Shown: positions 1 to 10,030, numbered from the stretch's first letter. The stretch is DNA of 39,548 bases from Bradyrhizobium sp. AT1 (GCF_001590795.1 NZ_JXDL01000001.1:676241-715788), one strand, 5' to 3'. Notes: generated from the sequence alone by a model not told the origin. Made by a program: numbers and translations.

Positions 1-651
1 GTGCGCCTGCTTGCGGCGCTGGACCGGATCGCGATCCCGCGCGTGACGCCCGGCCTGCCCTCGGAGCTGCTGACGCAGCGTCCCGACATTCGCCGCCAGG
101 AGGCGCAGCTCGCCTCGGCGACGGCGAATGTCGGCAACGCCCGCGCGCAGTTCTTTCCGACCATTCAGCTCACCGGCAATGGCGGCTATCAGAGCTCGGC
201 GCTGGTCTCACTGTTCCAGCCCCATGCGGCGTTCTTCCAGCTCGTCGGCAGCGCGACGCAGCCGATCTTCGACGGCGGCAGGATCCTCGGCAATTTCGAG
301 TTCGCCAAGGCGCGGCAGGACGAATTGCTCCAGACCTACCGCAAGACCATCATCCAGTCGTTTACCGACGTCGACAATGCGCTGTTCTCGATCAAGCAGA
401 CCACGATCAAGCTGCAATTGCAGCGCGATGTCGTCACCGCCTCTCGCCGCGCCTTCGATCTCGCCGAGCAGCAATTGCGCGCCGGCACCGCCGACATCGT
501 GACCGTGCTCAACACTCAACTGACCCTGTTCCAGGCGGAAGACGCGCTGTCACAGGCGCAACTGGCCCGCTTGCTCGCCATCGTCAGCCTGTATCAGGCG
601 CTCGGCGGTGGCTGGGAGCCGCGAATGGAGAAACCGGTCAATGCTCTTTAA
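1..651 (+). CDS. RND efflux outer-membrane factor, NodT/OprM family (5' end missing)
   Basis: C-terminal 216 residues of an outer-membrane channel that would complete the tripartite pump encoded downstream. The visible part has the family's second repeat: the TQRPDIRRQEAQLASA motif (about residues 25-40) that opens the second helical hairpin, the beta-strand segment FFPTIQLTGNGGY, the QPIFDGGR turn, and a long helix ending near YQALGGGWE, which is a typical NodT end. Family members are about 450-500 residues, so more than half of the gene lies before base 1. A GTG at base 1 is only the window edge and not a credible start. The stop overlaps the ATG of the next gene by 11 bases, which indicates translational coupling. 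Confidence 0.9.
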   Translation: MRLLAALDRIAIPRVTPGLPSELLTQRPDIRRQEAQLASATANVGNARAQFFPTIQLTGNGGYQSSALVSLFQPHAAFFQLVGSATQPIFDGGRILGNFEFAKARQDELLQTYRKTIIQSFTDVDNALFSIKQTTIKLQLQRDVVTASRRAFDLAEQQLRAGTADIVTVLNTQLTLFQAEDALSQAQLARLLAIVSLYQALGGGWEPRMEKPVNAL

Positions 652-2038
652 GCCGGACAGCAAGCAGGGCGTAGAGCAGGGGACGGCAAAGAAATCGCGC
701 GGTCGCGGCTTCATCATGACCCTGATCACGCTCGCGATCCTCGGCGGGCTCGGCTATTTCGGCTGGACCGTCTGGCATCAGCAGCCGCAGCAGGCGAGCG
801 GCCGCAACCAGCGGCCCGATCTGCCGGTCCCGGTGCTGGCGGCGACGCCGCGCATCCAGGACGTGCCTGTCTATCTCGACGGCGTCGGCGCGATCCGCGC
901 GCTCAACACCGTGACCGTGCGCTCGCAGGTGGACGGCAAGCTCATCGCCGTGAATTTCACGGAAGGCCAGGACGTCAAGAAGGGCGACGTGCTCGGCGAG
1001 ATCGATCCCGCACTCTACCAGGCGACATACGACCAGGCGGTCGCCAAGAAGGCTCAGGACCAGGCCCAGCTCGCCAACCAGCGCATCGACCTGACACGGT
1101 ATGAGCAGCTCGCTGCCTCCAATGCCGGCTCCAAGCAGCAAGCCGACACCCAGCGCGCGCTGGTCGCGCAGACCGAGGCGCTGGTCAAGGCGGACCAGGC
1201 CGCGATCGACAACGCAGCAGCGACGCTGAGCTACACCAAGATCGTGGCGCCGATCTCGGGGCGCGCCGGCCTGCGCCAGGTCGACCAGGGGAACATCGTC
1301 CACGCTTCCGACACCACCGGTCTCGTAGTGATCACGCAATTGCAGCCCATCGCGGTTTGGTTCAGCCTGCCGCAGCAGCAGATCATGCGCGTCAATGCGG
1401 CGGCGGCGAAGGGGGCGCTCGCAGTCGACGTCTTCGGCAACGACGGGATCACCGTGATCGACACCGGCAAGCTCACCGGCATCGACAACCAGGTCGACCA
1501 GACCACCGGCACGCTCAAGCTCAAGGCGGAGTTTCCCAACGCCAACTACCAGCTCTGGCCGGGCCAGTTCGTCAATGTCCGCCTCAAGGTCGAGACCTTG
1601 ACGCAGGCGCTGGTGGTGCCGACATCGGCCGTGCAGCGCGGCCCGATCGGGACATTCAGCTACGTCATCGGCGAGGACAATATCGTCTCGGCCAAGCCCG
1701 TGACGGTGACCCAGCAGAACGAGCACGACGCCGTGATTTCCAGCGGCCTGACGGCGAACGACAAGGTGGTCACGACCGGCTTTGCCAATCTGTCCGACGG
1801 CTCCAAGGTGACCATCGGCCGCGACGACCAGACCCCGTCGGCCGATCTCGCCCCGCGCAAGCGCGCGCGTGGGCCTGATGCCCAGAAGAAGGATGGTGCC
1901 AAGGAAGGGCAAAAGGACGGACAGGGTAAGGACGGCGAGTTCCGCGCCAAGCGCAAGAGCAGCGAGGGCGACCAGAAGGGACAGACCGGGCCGGCGCCAG
2001 GGCCTGGTGCATCGGGAAATGGAGCCAAGCAGCCATGA
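641..2038 (+). CDS. RND efflux periplasmic adaptor (membrane fusion protein, MdtA/HlyD type)
   Basis: 465-residue adaptor linking the inner-membrane RND pump to the outer-membrane channel. An N-terminal membrane anchor (about residues 24-45) is followed by the lipoyl-like half-motif (VRSQVDGKLIAVNFTEGQDV), an alpha-helical hairpin rich in Ala and Gln, the second lipoyl half (ATLSYTKIVAPISGRAG), and beta-barrel and membrane-proximal domains. I chose the ATG at 641 because it follows the usual overlap with the upstream channel gene and gives a short basic N-terminus before the anchor. The last 60 or so residues are an unusual low-complexity tail of Lys, Gly, Asp and Gln not found in the compact MdtA/AcrA fold. 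The next pump gene begins 37 bases downstream. Confidence 0.93.
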   Translation: MLFKPDSKQGVEQGTAKKSRGRGFIMTLITLAILGGLGYFGWTVWHQQPQQASGRNQRPDLPVPVLAATPRIQDVPVYLDGVGAIRALNTVTVRSQVDGKLIAVNFTEGQDVKKGDVLGEIDPALYQATYDQAVAKKAQDQAQLANQRIDLTRYEQLAASNAGSKQQADTQRALVAQTEALVKADQAAIDNAAATLSYTKIVAPISGRAGLRQVDQGNIVHASDTTGLVVITQLQPIAVWFSLPQQQIMRVNAAAAKGALAVDVFGNDGITVIDTGKLTGIDNQVDQTTGTLKLKAEFPNANYQLWPGQFVNVRLKVETLTQALVVPTSAVQRGPIGTFSYVIGEDNIVSAKPVTVTQQNEHDAVISSGLTANDKVVTTGFANLSDGSKVTIGRDDQTPSADLAPRKRARGPDAQKKDGAKEGQKDGQGKDGEFRAKRKSSEGDQKGQTGPAPGPGASGNGAKQP

Positions 2039-2075
2039 TCCCGACAACAGCCGCTTGACGCGGCAGGCAGATCCC

Positions 2076-5000
2076 ATGGGTGTCTCCGAACCCTTCATCC
2101 GCCGTCCCATCGCGACTTCGCTGCTGGGCATCGCGCTCCTGATCGGCGGGCTGCTGGGCTATTTCGCACTGCCGGTCTCGGCGCTGCCGCAGGTCGATTT
2201 CCCGACCGTGCAGGTGACGACGCAGCTTCCGGGCGCGAGCCCCGACGTGATCGCCTCGCTGATCACGGCGCCCCTGGAACGGCAGCTCGGCCAGATCCCG
2301 TCGCTGTCGGCGATGAACTCGACGAGCTCGTTCGGCGTCAGCCAGATCTCGCTGCAGTTTGATCTCAATCGCGACATCGACGGCGCGACCCAGGACGTGC
2401 AGGCCGCGATCAATGCCGCGGCGGGCGTGCTGCCCAAGACGCTGCCCTATCCGCCGACCTACGCCAAGGTGAACCCGGCCGACGCGCCGGTGATGACGCT
2501 GGCGCTGCGCTCGGACACCATCTCGCTGCGGGCGATGAGCGACATCGCCGACACCCTCCTGGCGCAACGGCTGAGCCAGATTTCCGGCGTCGGTCGCGTC
2601 TCCGTGCTGGGCGGGCTGAAGCCGGCTGTGCGCATCCAGGCGGACCTTGCGCGGCTCGCCGCCTACGGCATCGCCATGGAAGATCTGCGCACCGCGATCG
2701 CCAATGCCAACGTCTCCGGGCCGAAAGGCTCGCTCGACGGCGCGCAGCAATCCTACATCATCGCGGCCAACGACCAGATCGCAGCCGCCGACGCCTACAA
2801 GCCCGTCATCATCGCCTACCGCAACGGCTCGCCGGTCACCATCGCCGACGTCGCGCAGATCGTCGATGGCCTGGAGAACGACCGCACCGGCGGCTGGTAC
2901 CAGGGCTCGCCGGCCGTCATCATCGACATCCAGCGCCAGCCGGGCGCCAACGTCATCGACGTCGTCAGCCAGATCCGCGCCGAGATCCCCAAGGTGCAGC
3001 GCGCGATCCCGGCCGGCGTGAACCTCACCATCGTCTCCGACCGCACCGTCACCATCCGCGCCTCGGTCCACGACGTGCAGTTCACGCTCGTTCTCAGCGT
3101 CGTGCTGGTGACTCTGGTGGTGCTGCTGTTCCTGCGCTCGCTGCGTGCGACCCTGATCGCCGGCGTGGCGCTGCCGCTGTCGCTGATCACCAGCTTCGGC
3201 ATCATGTATTTCGCCGGCTTCAGCCTCGACAATCTGTCGCTGATGGCGCTGACGATCGGCACCGGCTTCGTCGTCGACGACGCCATCGTCATGATCGAGA
3301 ACATCGTCCGCCACATGGAGAACGGCGACAGTGCGATGGAGGCCTCGCTGAAAGGCGCCAGCGAGATCGGCTTTACCGTGATCTCGCTGACGGTGTCGCT
3401 GATCGCGGTCTTCATCCCGCTGCTGTTCATGTCCGGCCTGGTCGGACGCATGTTCCGCGAGTTCGCGCTGACCTTGACGATCGCGGTCGTGACCTCGGCC
3501 GTGGTCTCGCTGACGCTGACGCCGATGATGTGCTCGCGCCTTCTCAAGCACGCCCATGAAGAGCTGTCGGTGCCGGGGCTTGCCGCCGTCAGCCGCTTCA
3601 TCGACCGCACCGTCGAGGCCTATCACCGCACGCTGCTGGTGGTCTTGCAGCACCAGCGCACGACGCTGGTCGTGACCTTCGCCACGCTCATTGCGACCCT
3701 CGTCCTTTACGTCGTCGCACCGAAAGGCTTCCTGCCGCTGCAGGACACCGCCTCGATCACGGCGGTGACGGAGGCCGGGCCCGACGTGTCGTTCGCGGAG
3801 ATGCAGAAGCGGCAGGCCGAGGCGGCTTCCGCCATCAAGGCCGATCCCGACGTAACAGGCGTGGTCTCGGTGATCGGTGCGGGCTCGGTCAATCCGACCA
3901 CCAATGTCGGCCGTCTCGTCATGACCTTGAAGCCGCGCGGCGAGCGGCGCGACGATGTCAGCGCGGTCATCGTCCGGCTGAAAGAGCGGGTGGCGGGTAT
4001 TCCCGGCATGACCGTCTATTTCCAGCCGGTGCAGGACGTGCAGATCTCGACCCAGTCGAGCCGCTCGCAATATCAGTATACGCTGACCGGCACCGATGCG
4101 ACGCTGGTATCGGAATGGTCGCGCAAGCTGGTCGCAGAGATGCGGCGCGATCCGTTGTTCCGCGACGTCTCCTCGGAGGCGCAGGAGGGGGGATTGCGGG
4201 CGCAGCTCGACGTTGACCGCACCCGCGCCGGCCAGCTCGGCGTCAGCCTGCAAGGCATCACCGATACGCTGAACGACGCCTTCGCGCAGCGGCAGATCTC
4301 GACCATCTACGGCCAGGCCAACCAGTACCGCGTGGTGCTGGAGGCGCTGCCCATGTACCAGCGCGATCCCTCGATCCTGTCGAAGCTCTATCTGCCGGGG
4401 GCCGCCAGCGCGACCGCCGGCACGCCCAACGCGCAGGTGCCGCTGTCGGCCGTGGCGACGCTGAAGCGCACCACTGCGCCGCTCGCGATCTCGCACCAGG
4501 CGCAATTCCCCTCGGTGTCGCTCAGCTTCAATCTCGCGCCCGGCGCCGCGCTCGGCGATGCCGTCGATGCCGTGAAGACGATAGAGACACGGATCGGCAT
4601 GCCCAACAGCATCAGCGGCGTCTACGCGGGCGATGCCGCCGAATTCGCCAAGGCGCTCGCCGGCCAGCCCTGGCTGCTGCTCGCGGCCGTGATCACGATC
4701 TACATCGTGCTTGGGGTGCTCTACGAGAGCTACATCCACCCGATCACGATTCTGTCGACGCTGCCCTCGGCCGGCGTCGGCGCGATCCTGGCGCTGCTGC
4801 TGTGCGGGCAGGACCTCTCGGTGATCGGCCTGATCGGCATCATCCTGTTGATGGGCATCGTCAAGAAGAACGCGATCATGATGATCGACTTCGCGCTCGA
4901 GGCCGAGCGCAGGCAGGGCATGTCGCCGAACGAAGCCATCGTGCAGGCCTGCCTGTTGCGCTTCCGCCCGATCATGATGACGACGCTGGCGGCGCTGTTC

Positions 5001-5225
5001 GGCGCGCTGCCGCTGGCGATCGAGAGCGGCACCGGCGCCGAGCTCCGCTTCCCGCTCGGCATCTCCATCATCGGCGGCCTGCTGCTCAGCCAGCTCCTGA
5101 CACTCTACACGACGCCCGTGATCTATCTCGCGCTCGACCGCATCAACCGTCGCCTCGAGCAGGCGCTGCCCCCGGCCGAAACCGGCGGCCCGCCGGTCGC
5201 GGGCGCGACCGAGGGGATGCAGTGA
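2076..5225 (+). CDS. RND multidrug efflux transporter, MdtB/AcrB family (first of two)
   Basis: 1049-residue inner-membrane proton-driven pump. The N-terminus MGVSEPFIRRPIATSLL is the typical HAE-1 start, followed by TM1, a large periplasmic porter loop, TM2-6, a second porter loop and TM7-12. The proton-relay acidic pair lies in GFVVDDAIVMIEN at about residues 400-401, and the partner lysine in GIVKKNAIMMIDFAL near residue 929. The reading frame is open back to 1869, but the ATG at 2076 matches the family N-terminus. Its stop overlaps the next start (TGATG). Two adjacent non-identical RND genes behind one adaptor match the MdtABC arrangement, where the two pumps form a mixed trimer. The substrate cannot be read from sequence. 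Confidence 0.95.
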   Translation: MGVSEPFIRRPIATSLLGIALLIGGLLGYFALPVSALPQVDFPTVQVTTQLPGASPDVIASLITAPLERQLGQIPSLSAMNSTSSFGVSQISLQFDLNRDIDGATQDVQAAINAAAGVLPKTLPYPPTYAKVNPADAPVMTLALRSDTISLRAMSDIADTLLAQRLSQISGVGRVSVLGGLKPAVRIQADLARLAAYGIAMEDLRTAIANANVSGPKGSLDGAQQSYIIAANDQIAAADAYKPVIIAYRNGSPVTIADVAQIVDGLENDRTGGWYQGSPAVIIDIQRQPGANVIDVVSQIRAEIPKVQRAIPAGVNLTIVSDRTVTIRASVHDVQFTLVLSVVLVTLVVLLFLRSLRATLIAGVALPLSLITSFGIMYFAGFSLDNLSLMALTIGTGFVVDDAIVMIENIVRHMENGDSAMEASLKGASEIGFTVISLTVSLIAVFIPLLFMSGLVGRMFREFALTLTIAVVTSAVVSLTLTPMMCSRLLKHAHEELSVPGLAAVSRFIDRTVEAYHRTLLVVLQHQRTTLVVTFATLIATLVLYVVAPKGFLPLQDTASITAVTEAGPDVSFAEMQKRQAEAASAIKADPDVTGVVSVIGAGSVNPTTNVGRLVMTLKPRGERRDDVSAVIVRLKERVAGIPGMTVYFQPVQDVQISTQSSRSQYQYTLTGTDATLVSEWSRKLVAEMRRDPLFRDVSSEAQEGGLRAQLDVDRTRAGQLGVSLQGITDTLNDAFAQRQISTIYGQANQYRVVLEALPMYQRDPSILSKLYLPGAASATAGTPNAQVPLSAVATLKRTTAPLAISHQAQFPSVSLSFNLAPGAALGDAVDAVKTIETRIGMPNSISGVYAGDAAEFAKALAGQPWLLLAAVITIYIVLGVLYESYIHPITILSTLPSAGVGAILALLLCGQDLSVIGLIGIILLMGIVKKNAIMMIDFALEAERRQGMSPNEAIVQACLLRFRPIMMTTLAALFGALPLAIESGTGAELRFPLGISIIGGLLLSQLLTLYTTPVIYLALDRINRRLEQALPPAETGGPPVAGATEGMQ

Positions 5226-8200
5226 TGGCATCGATCTCGGAGCCCTTCATCCGCCGCCCGGTCGCCACCACGCTGCTGTCGATCGGACTGTTCCTGCTGG
5301 GTGTGGTCGCCTACGAGTTCCTTCCCGTCGCCTCGGTCCCGAACGTCGACTTCCCCGCCATCTTCGTCTCGGCCAGCCGGCCCGGCGCCGATCCGTCCGT
5401 GATGGCGGCAACGGTGGCCTCGCCGCTGGAGCGGCGACTCGGCGAGATCTCAGGCATCAACCAGATCACCTCGACCTCGACGCTCGGCACGACCAGCATC
5501 CAGCTTCAGTTCGACATTGGCCGCAACATCGACAAGGCCGCGCGCGACGTGCAGGCGGCGATCAACGCTGCGATGGTCGATCTGCCGAGCGACCTGCCGA
5601 CGCTGCCGCGCTTCCGCAAGGCCAATACCGCCGGCGCGCCAGTCTTCGTATTGGCGCTAACCTCGAAAACCCTTGCGGCGAGCGCGATCTACGATGTCGC
5701 CGACACCGTGCTGGCCCAGCGCATCTCGCAGGTCCCCGGCGTCGGCAACGTCACGATCAGCGGCGCGGACCAGCCGGCGGTGCGGATCCAGCTGAATCCG
5801 GTGGCGTTGTCGAATGCCGGCATCGCCACCGACGACGTCCGAATCGCGATCATCAACGCCAATCCGCTTGGCCCCGTCGGCATCTTCAACGGCGAGCGCC
5901 AGAGTGAGACGCTGTCGCTGAACAAGCAGATGCGCACGGCCAAGGAATTCCGGGACATCATCATCAAGAGCGCGAACGGCAGCTTCTTGCGGCTGTCCGA
6001 CGTCGCCGAGATCGAGGATGGGGTCCGCAATGCCCGTTCGATCGCCTGGTTCAACAAGCAGCCGGCGGTGCTGATCCAGATCACCAAGCAGGGCGATGCC
6101 AACGTCATCGATACTGTCGACCGGGTGAAGGCGCTGATCCCCGAATTGAAGCAGTGGATCCCGGCCGGCGTGGACGTTTCCACCTTGGTCGACCGCACCA
6201 GCACGATCCGCGCCAGCGTGATGGACATGCAATGGACGCTGCTGGCGACCGCCATCCTGGTTATGGTCGTGGTGTTCGTATTCCTGCGCCGCCTGACACC
6301 GACGATCGCGGCAGGCATCTCGGTGCCGCTGGCTCTGGCCGGCACCTGCGCCGGCATGTGGCTGGCGGGATTCTCGATCGACAATCTGTCGCTGATGGCG
6401 CTGGCGATCTCGGTCGGCTTCGTGGTCGATGACGCCATCGTCATGATCGAAAACATGTACCGCAATCTCGAGCACGGCATGCGGCCGTTCCAGGCGGCGG
6501 TCGAGGGTGCCCGGCAGATCGGTTTCACCGTGGTCTCGATCAGCCTGTCGCTGATCGCGGCCTTCACGCCGCTGATCTTCATGGACGGCATCGTCGGCCG
6601 CCTGTTGCGCGAGTTCTCGCTGACGCTGACCTTTGCGATCGTGGTCTCCACCCTGGTGTCGCTGACGGTGACGCCGATGATCTGCGCCCATTACATACGG
6701 CAGACGACGTCCGGCACGGCAACGATGTTCGATCGCATCATCGAAGGCTCGCTGTCGCGCATCGTCGCATTTTATGCCCGTACCCTGCGTACCGTGCTGG
6801 ATTTCCCGCTGCTGACGCTGCTGGTGTTCTTCGCCACCATCGGCCTTACCGTGATGCTCTATATCAAGGTTCCCAAGGGCTATTTCCCGACCGACGATTC
6901 CGGCTTCGTCATCGGCGCGACGCGGGCCTCGGCGGACATCTCGTTCCAGTCCATGCTCAGCCTTCAGCAGCGGCTCGCCGACATCGTCATGAAGGATCCC
7001 GCCGTGGCCGGCATCGGCTCGACCGTCGGTGGCGGAGGCGGGCCGGGGGGAGCGACCTCGAACCGCGGCACCATGTTCATCAGCCTGAAGCCGCCCGAGG
7101 AGCGCGACCACGTTTCGACGGAGGTCGTGATCGACCGTCTCAGGCGCGCGCTCTACCCTGTCCCGGGCATCCGCCTCTTCATGTTCGCCGCCCAGGACGT
7201 TCGCGCCGGCGGCCGGCAGAGCGATTCCAGCTTTCAGTATACGCTGAGCAGCACCGACCTCGGTCTGCTGCAGAAATGGGCGCCGATTGTCGCCAAGCGG
7301 ATGGAAAGCGTCGAGGGCATCACCGACGTGTCCAGCGATCGCGATCCCGGCGGGCTGCAACTCACTCTGAGCATCGACCGCCAGAAGGCCTCGGCGCTCG
7401 GCGTCAGGGTTCAGGACATCGACAATGCGCTGAACAACGCGTTCTCGCAGCGGCAGATCTCGATCATCTACACCCAGCGCAACCAGTACATGACCGTGCT
7501 GGAGATCGATCCGAAATTCCAGGTCGATCCCTCCAACCTCGAGCGCATCTATGTCGCGGGCGCGGGCGATGCACAGGTGCCGCTGTCGGCCGTCGTGCAC
7601 GCGACGCGCGGTCTTGCCGCGCTCGCGGTCTATCACTCGCAGTCGTTCCCCTCGACGACGGTGTCGTTCAACCTGCTGCCGGACGTGCAGCTTCAGGCGG
7701 CGACGCAAAACATCCAGCGGGCGGTGGAAGAGCTGCACATGCCCGAGGGCATCCGCGGCAGCTTCGACGGCAATGCCGGCGACTTCGCCAAGACCAGCGG
7801 TCGGCAGCCGCTCCTGATCCTTGGCGCGCTGGTGGCGATGTATATCGTGCTCGGGGTGCTCTATGAGAGCCTCGCCCATCCGCTCACGATCATCTCGACG
7901 CTGCCCTCGGCCGGGTTGGGTGCGCTGCTCGCCTTGCAGCTCACGAACACGCCGCTGACGGTGATCGCCTTCGTCGGCATCATCCTCCTGATCGGCATCG
8001 TCAAGAAGAACGGCATCATGATGGTGGATTTCGCGCTCGACGCCGAACGCCAGCGCGGCCTGTCCTCGGCGGAGGCGATCTTCGAGGCCTGCCAGGCCCG
8101 CTTCCGTCCGATCCTGATGACGACCATGGCGGCGCTGTTCGCCGGCATTCCGCTGGTGGTGGCCACCGGCCCCGGCACGGAGCTGCGCCGTCCGCTCGGC

Positions 8201-8329
8201 ATCACCATCATCGGCGGCCTGTTCGTCTCGCAGATCCTGACGCTCTACACCACGCCCGTGATCTACCTCCTGATCGACCGCCTGCGGCGGCGATCGTCGC
8301 CGCGCCCGCTGGCTGCACCCGCGGAATAG
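5225..8329 (+). CDS. RND multidrug efflux transporter, MdtC/AcrB family (second of two)
   Basis: 1034-residue RND pump, paralogue of the preceding gene. It starts MASISEPFIRRPVATTLL, has the proton-relay Asp pair in GFVVDDAIVMIENM and the TM10 lysine in GIVKKNGIMMVDFAL, and keeps both periplasmic porter loops. A glycine-rich stretch (VGGGGGPGGATSN, near 7026-7062) sits in the second porter loop. The start overlaps the stop of the first pump by one base, and GAGGGG just upstream is a plausible ribosome binding site. As the last pump gene of the operon it probably joins the upstream pump in a heteromeric complex, by analogy with MdtB/MdtC. Confidence 0.95.
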   Translation: MASISEPFIRRPVATTLLSIGLFLLGVVAYEFLPVASVPNVDFPAIFVSASRPGADPSVMAATVASPLERRLGEISGINQITSTSTLGTTSIQLQFDIGRNIDKAARDVQAAINAAMVDLPSDLPTLPRFRKANTAGAPVFVLALTSKTLAASAIYDVADTVLAQRISQVPGVGNVTISGADQPAVRIQLNPVALSNAGIATDDVRIAIINANPLGPVGIFNGERQSETLSLNKQMRTAKEFRDIIIKSANGSFLRLSDVAEIEDGVRNARSIAWFNKQPAVLIQITKQGDANVIDTVDRVKALIPELKQWIPAGVDVSTLVDRTSTIRASVMDMQWTLLATAILVMVVVFVFLRRLTPTIAAGISVPLALAGTCAGMWLAGFSIDNLSLMALAISVGFVVDDAIVMIENMYRNLEHGMRPFQAAVEGARQIGFTVVSISLSLIAAFTPLIFMDGIVGRLLREFSLTLTFAIVVSTLVSLTVTPMICAHYIRQTTSGTATMFDRIIEGSLSRIVAFYARTLRTVLDFPLLTLLVFFATIGLTVMLYIKVPKGYFPTDDSGFVIGATRASADISFQSMLSLQQRLADIVMKDPAVAGIGSTVGGGGGPGGATSNRGTMFISLKPPEERDHVSTEVVIDRLRRALYPVPGIRLFMFAAQDVRAGGRQSDSSFQYTLSSTDLGLLQKWAPIVAKRMESVEGITDVSSDRDPGGLQLTLSIDRQKASALGVRVQDIDNALNNAFSQRQISIIYTQRNQYMTVLEIDPKFQVDPSNLERIYVAGAGDAQVPLSAVVHATRGLAALAVYHSQSFPSTTVSFNLLPDVQLQAATQNIQRAVEELHMPEGIRGSFDGNAGDFAKTSGRQPLLILGALVAMYIVLGVLYESLAHPLTIISTLPSAGLGALLALQLTNTPLTVIAFVGIILLIGIVKKNGIMMVDFALDAERQRGLSSAEAIFEACQARFRPILMTTMAALFAGIPLVVATGPGTELRRPLGITIIGGLFVSQILTLYTTPVIYLLIDRLRRRSSPRPLAAPAE

Positions 8330-8366
8330 GTTGTTGAAGCGCCGCATCAAGCGTATAGCGGCGGCC

Positions 8367-9107
8367 ATGTCGAAGCCGCCTGAAACCAAATCCGCTGCCC
8401 CGGCCGAGCAGATCCCCGAATGCCCGCATTGCCAGAAGCCGATGCCGCTCTGCATTTGCGACAGCGTCACGCCGATTGAAAACCGGCTGTCGCTCCTGAT
8501 CCTGCAGCATCCGCAGGAGCAGGACAGGGCGCTCGGCACCGCGCGCCTGCTCGCCCGCCATTTCGCCAACGCCACCGTGAAAGTCGGCCTGTCCTGGCCG
8601 AGCCTGTCCAAGGCGCTGGGCCATCACGTCGAGAATGCCTCGCACTGGGCCGTGCTTTATCTCGGTTCGGCCCGCGCCGCCGCTCTCGAAGCGGAAGGCG
8701 AAATCGTTGCGCTCAACCGCAAGGGCGAGGTCGCGGACAATCAACGCGCGATCCTCGGCAAGCTCGAAGGAATCGTGCTGCTCGACGGCACGTGGAGCCA
8801 GGCCAAGGCGCTGTGGTGGCGCAATCCCTGGATGCTCAAATGTCAGCGCGTGATCCTCAACCCGGCGCACCCCTCGCGCTATGGGCGTCTGCGCAAGGAG
8901 CCGCGCAACGACGGGCTTTCGACCATCGAGGCCGCGGCGACGATTCTCGCCGGCCTCGAACGGCGCCCCGATATCGCCGAGACGCTGCATGCCAGTTTTG
9001 AACGGCTGTTGACACGCTACCGCGAGGTCCAGGCCGAGATGCCGGAATTGGCGCCAAAACCTGCCCCGAAGGGGCGGCGCGACTTCCGGCGGCGCAAACG
9101 AGCCTGA
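8367..9107 (+). CDS. DTW-domain tRNA-uridine aminocarboxypropyltransferase (TapT/YfiP-like)
   Basis: 246-residue protein of the TDD superfamily. Characterised members transfer the 3-amino-3-carboxypropyl group of S-adenosylmethionine to a tRNA uridine (acp3U). The N-terminal CPHCQKPMPLCIC cluster (about residues 20-32) resembles a zinc-binding knuckle, and the family signature DGTW is at about residues 140-143 within LLDGTWSQAKALW. The frame is open from a TTG at 8331, only two bases after the pump stop, which would add 12 basic residues. I prefer the ATG at 8367 because it precedes the conserved region directly. It may be translationally coupled to the efflux operon, but the functions are unrelated. 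The exact modified position cannot be inferred. Confidence 0.85.
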   Translation: MSKPPETKSAAPAEQIPECPHCQKPMPLCICDSVTPIENRLSLLILQHPQEQDRALGTARLLARHFANATVKVGLSWPSLSKALGHHVENASHWAVLYLGSARAAALEAEGEIVALNRKGEVADNQRAILGKLEGIVLLDGTWSQAKALWWRNPWMLKCQRVILNPAHPSRYGRLRKEPRNDGLSTIEAAATILAGLERRPDIAETLHASFERLLTRYREVQAEMPELAPKPAPKGRRDFRRRKRA

Positions 9108-9135
9108 CTTCGGCCCACTTCGTCTGTACGGTCGA

Positions 9136-10023
9136 TTGCATCGCAAGGCGCGGGCATCTAGAGACCATCGGTCGAGACCGATCGCGATCCGCCGTGCTGT
9201 TGCGGCATCGGAGAGCGGCAACCGAAGGGGCAATCGAATTCAGCTCGCGGCGAAGGAAATTCTGACACAGGCGGCGCGGCCCGATCGCTGGGGCACGCTC
9301 GCGCTGATGGACATTTCGCTGCGCTACCGGCGAACCGTGATCGGCCCGCTCTGGATCACGCTGACGCTGGCTGCGACGATCGCAAGCGTCGGCACGGTCT
9401 ATGCGGCCCTGTTCAAGCAGGACATCGCCGCCTTCCTGCCGTCCTTCGCGGTCGGTCTGATCGTCTGGACCCCGATCGCCACGACGCTCCAGGAGGGCTC
9501 CAACATCTTCGTGGCGTCGGGTCATCTCATCAAGGCGGTGCCGGCGCCGCTGATCGTTCACGTCCTCCAGATGATCGCGCGCAACGTCCTCATCTTCGCG
9601 CATCATTTGGTGATCGTCGCGCTGCTCTACGTCGTGATGCCCTGGCCGCTGCACTGGACCATGCTGCTCGCGGTGCCCGGATTTGCCATCCTGTTTCTCG
9701 CACTGCTCGGCGGCGCGGTCGCGCTCGGCATGCTCTGCGCGCGCTTTCGCGACATTGGTTCGGCGATCGTCAGCGGCCTGCAATTCGTCTTCTTTCTCAC
9801 CCCGATCATCTGGACCGAGGACAGTGTGCGCGGCACCGCCTTTCACTGGCTGACTTGGGTCAATCCGTTTGCGACGCTGCTCGATCTCGTGCGCCGGCCG
9901 TTGTTGTCGCAGCCGACCGATACAGCGCAATGGCTGCTCGGGATGCTTTATGCGCTCGTCGTCGCCGCCATCGGCCTCGGCTGCTATGCGAAATACCGCC
10001 ATCGCGTGGCGTATTGGCTATGA
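9136..10023 (+). CDS. ABC-2 type exporter permease, polysaccharide/O-antigen family (Wzm/KpsM/TagG-like)
   Basis: 295-residue inner-membrane permease. After a basic N-terminus, the segment LMDISLRYRRTVIGPLWITL is the typical amphipathic entry of Wzm/KpsM-type exporters, followed by about six hydrophobic spans. FFLTPIIWTEDSVRG and WVNPFATLLDLVRRPLL are conserved family motifs near the C-terminus. The only usable in-frame start is a TTG at 9136 with no clear ribosome binding site, so the N-terminal 35 or so residues are uncertain. The partner ATPase begins 7 bases after the stop. Glycan-synthesis genes that usually accompany such exporters are absent from this window. Confidence 0.85.
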   Translation: MHRKARASRDHRSRPIAIRRAVAASESGNRRGNRIQLAAKEILTQAARPDRWGTLALMDISLRYRRTVIGPLWITLTLAATIASVGTVYAALFKQDIAAFLPSFAVGLIVWTPIATTLQEGSNIFVASGHLIKAVPAPLIVHVLQMIARNVLIFAHHLVIVALLYVVMPWPLHWTMLLAVPGFAILFLALLGGAVALGMLCARFRDIGSAIVSGLQFVFFLTPIIWTEDSVRGTAFHWLTWVNPFATLLDLVRRPLLSQPTDTAQWLLGMLYALVVAAIGLGCYAKYRHRVAYWL

Positions 10024-10030
10024 CGCGCAC

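Noticed and set aside
1770..5231. Very long open frame (1153 codons) on the minus strand
   Set aside because: It is antisense to the RND pump and its translation is rich in Arg, Asp, His and Gln with no recognisable domain, as expected from the high-GC third-position bias of the real gene.
5657..8611. 984-codon open frame on the minus strand
   Set aside because: It is antisense to the second RND pump and the start of the DTW gene, with no domain pattern.
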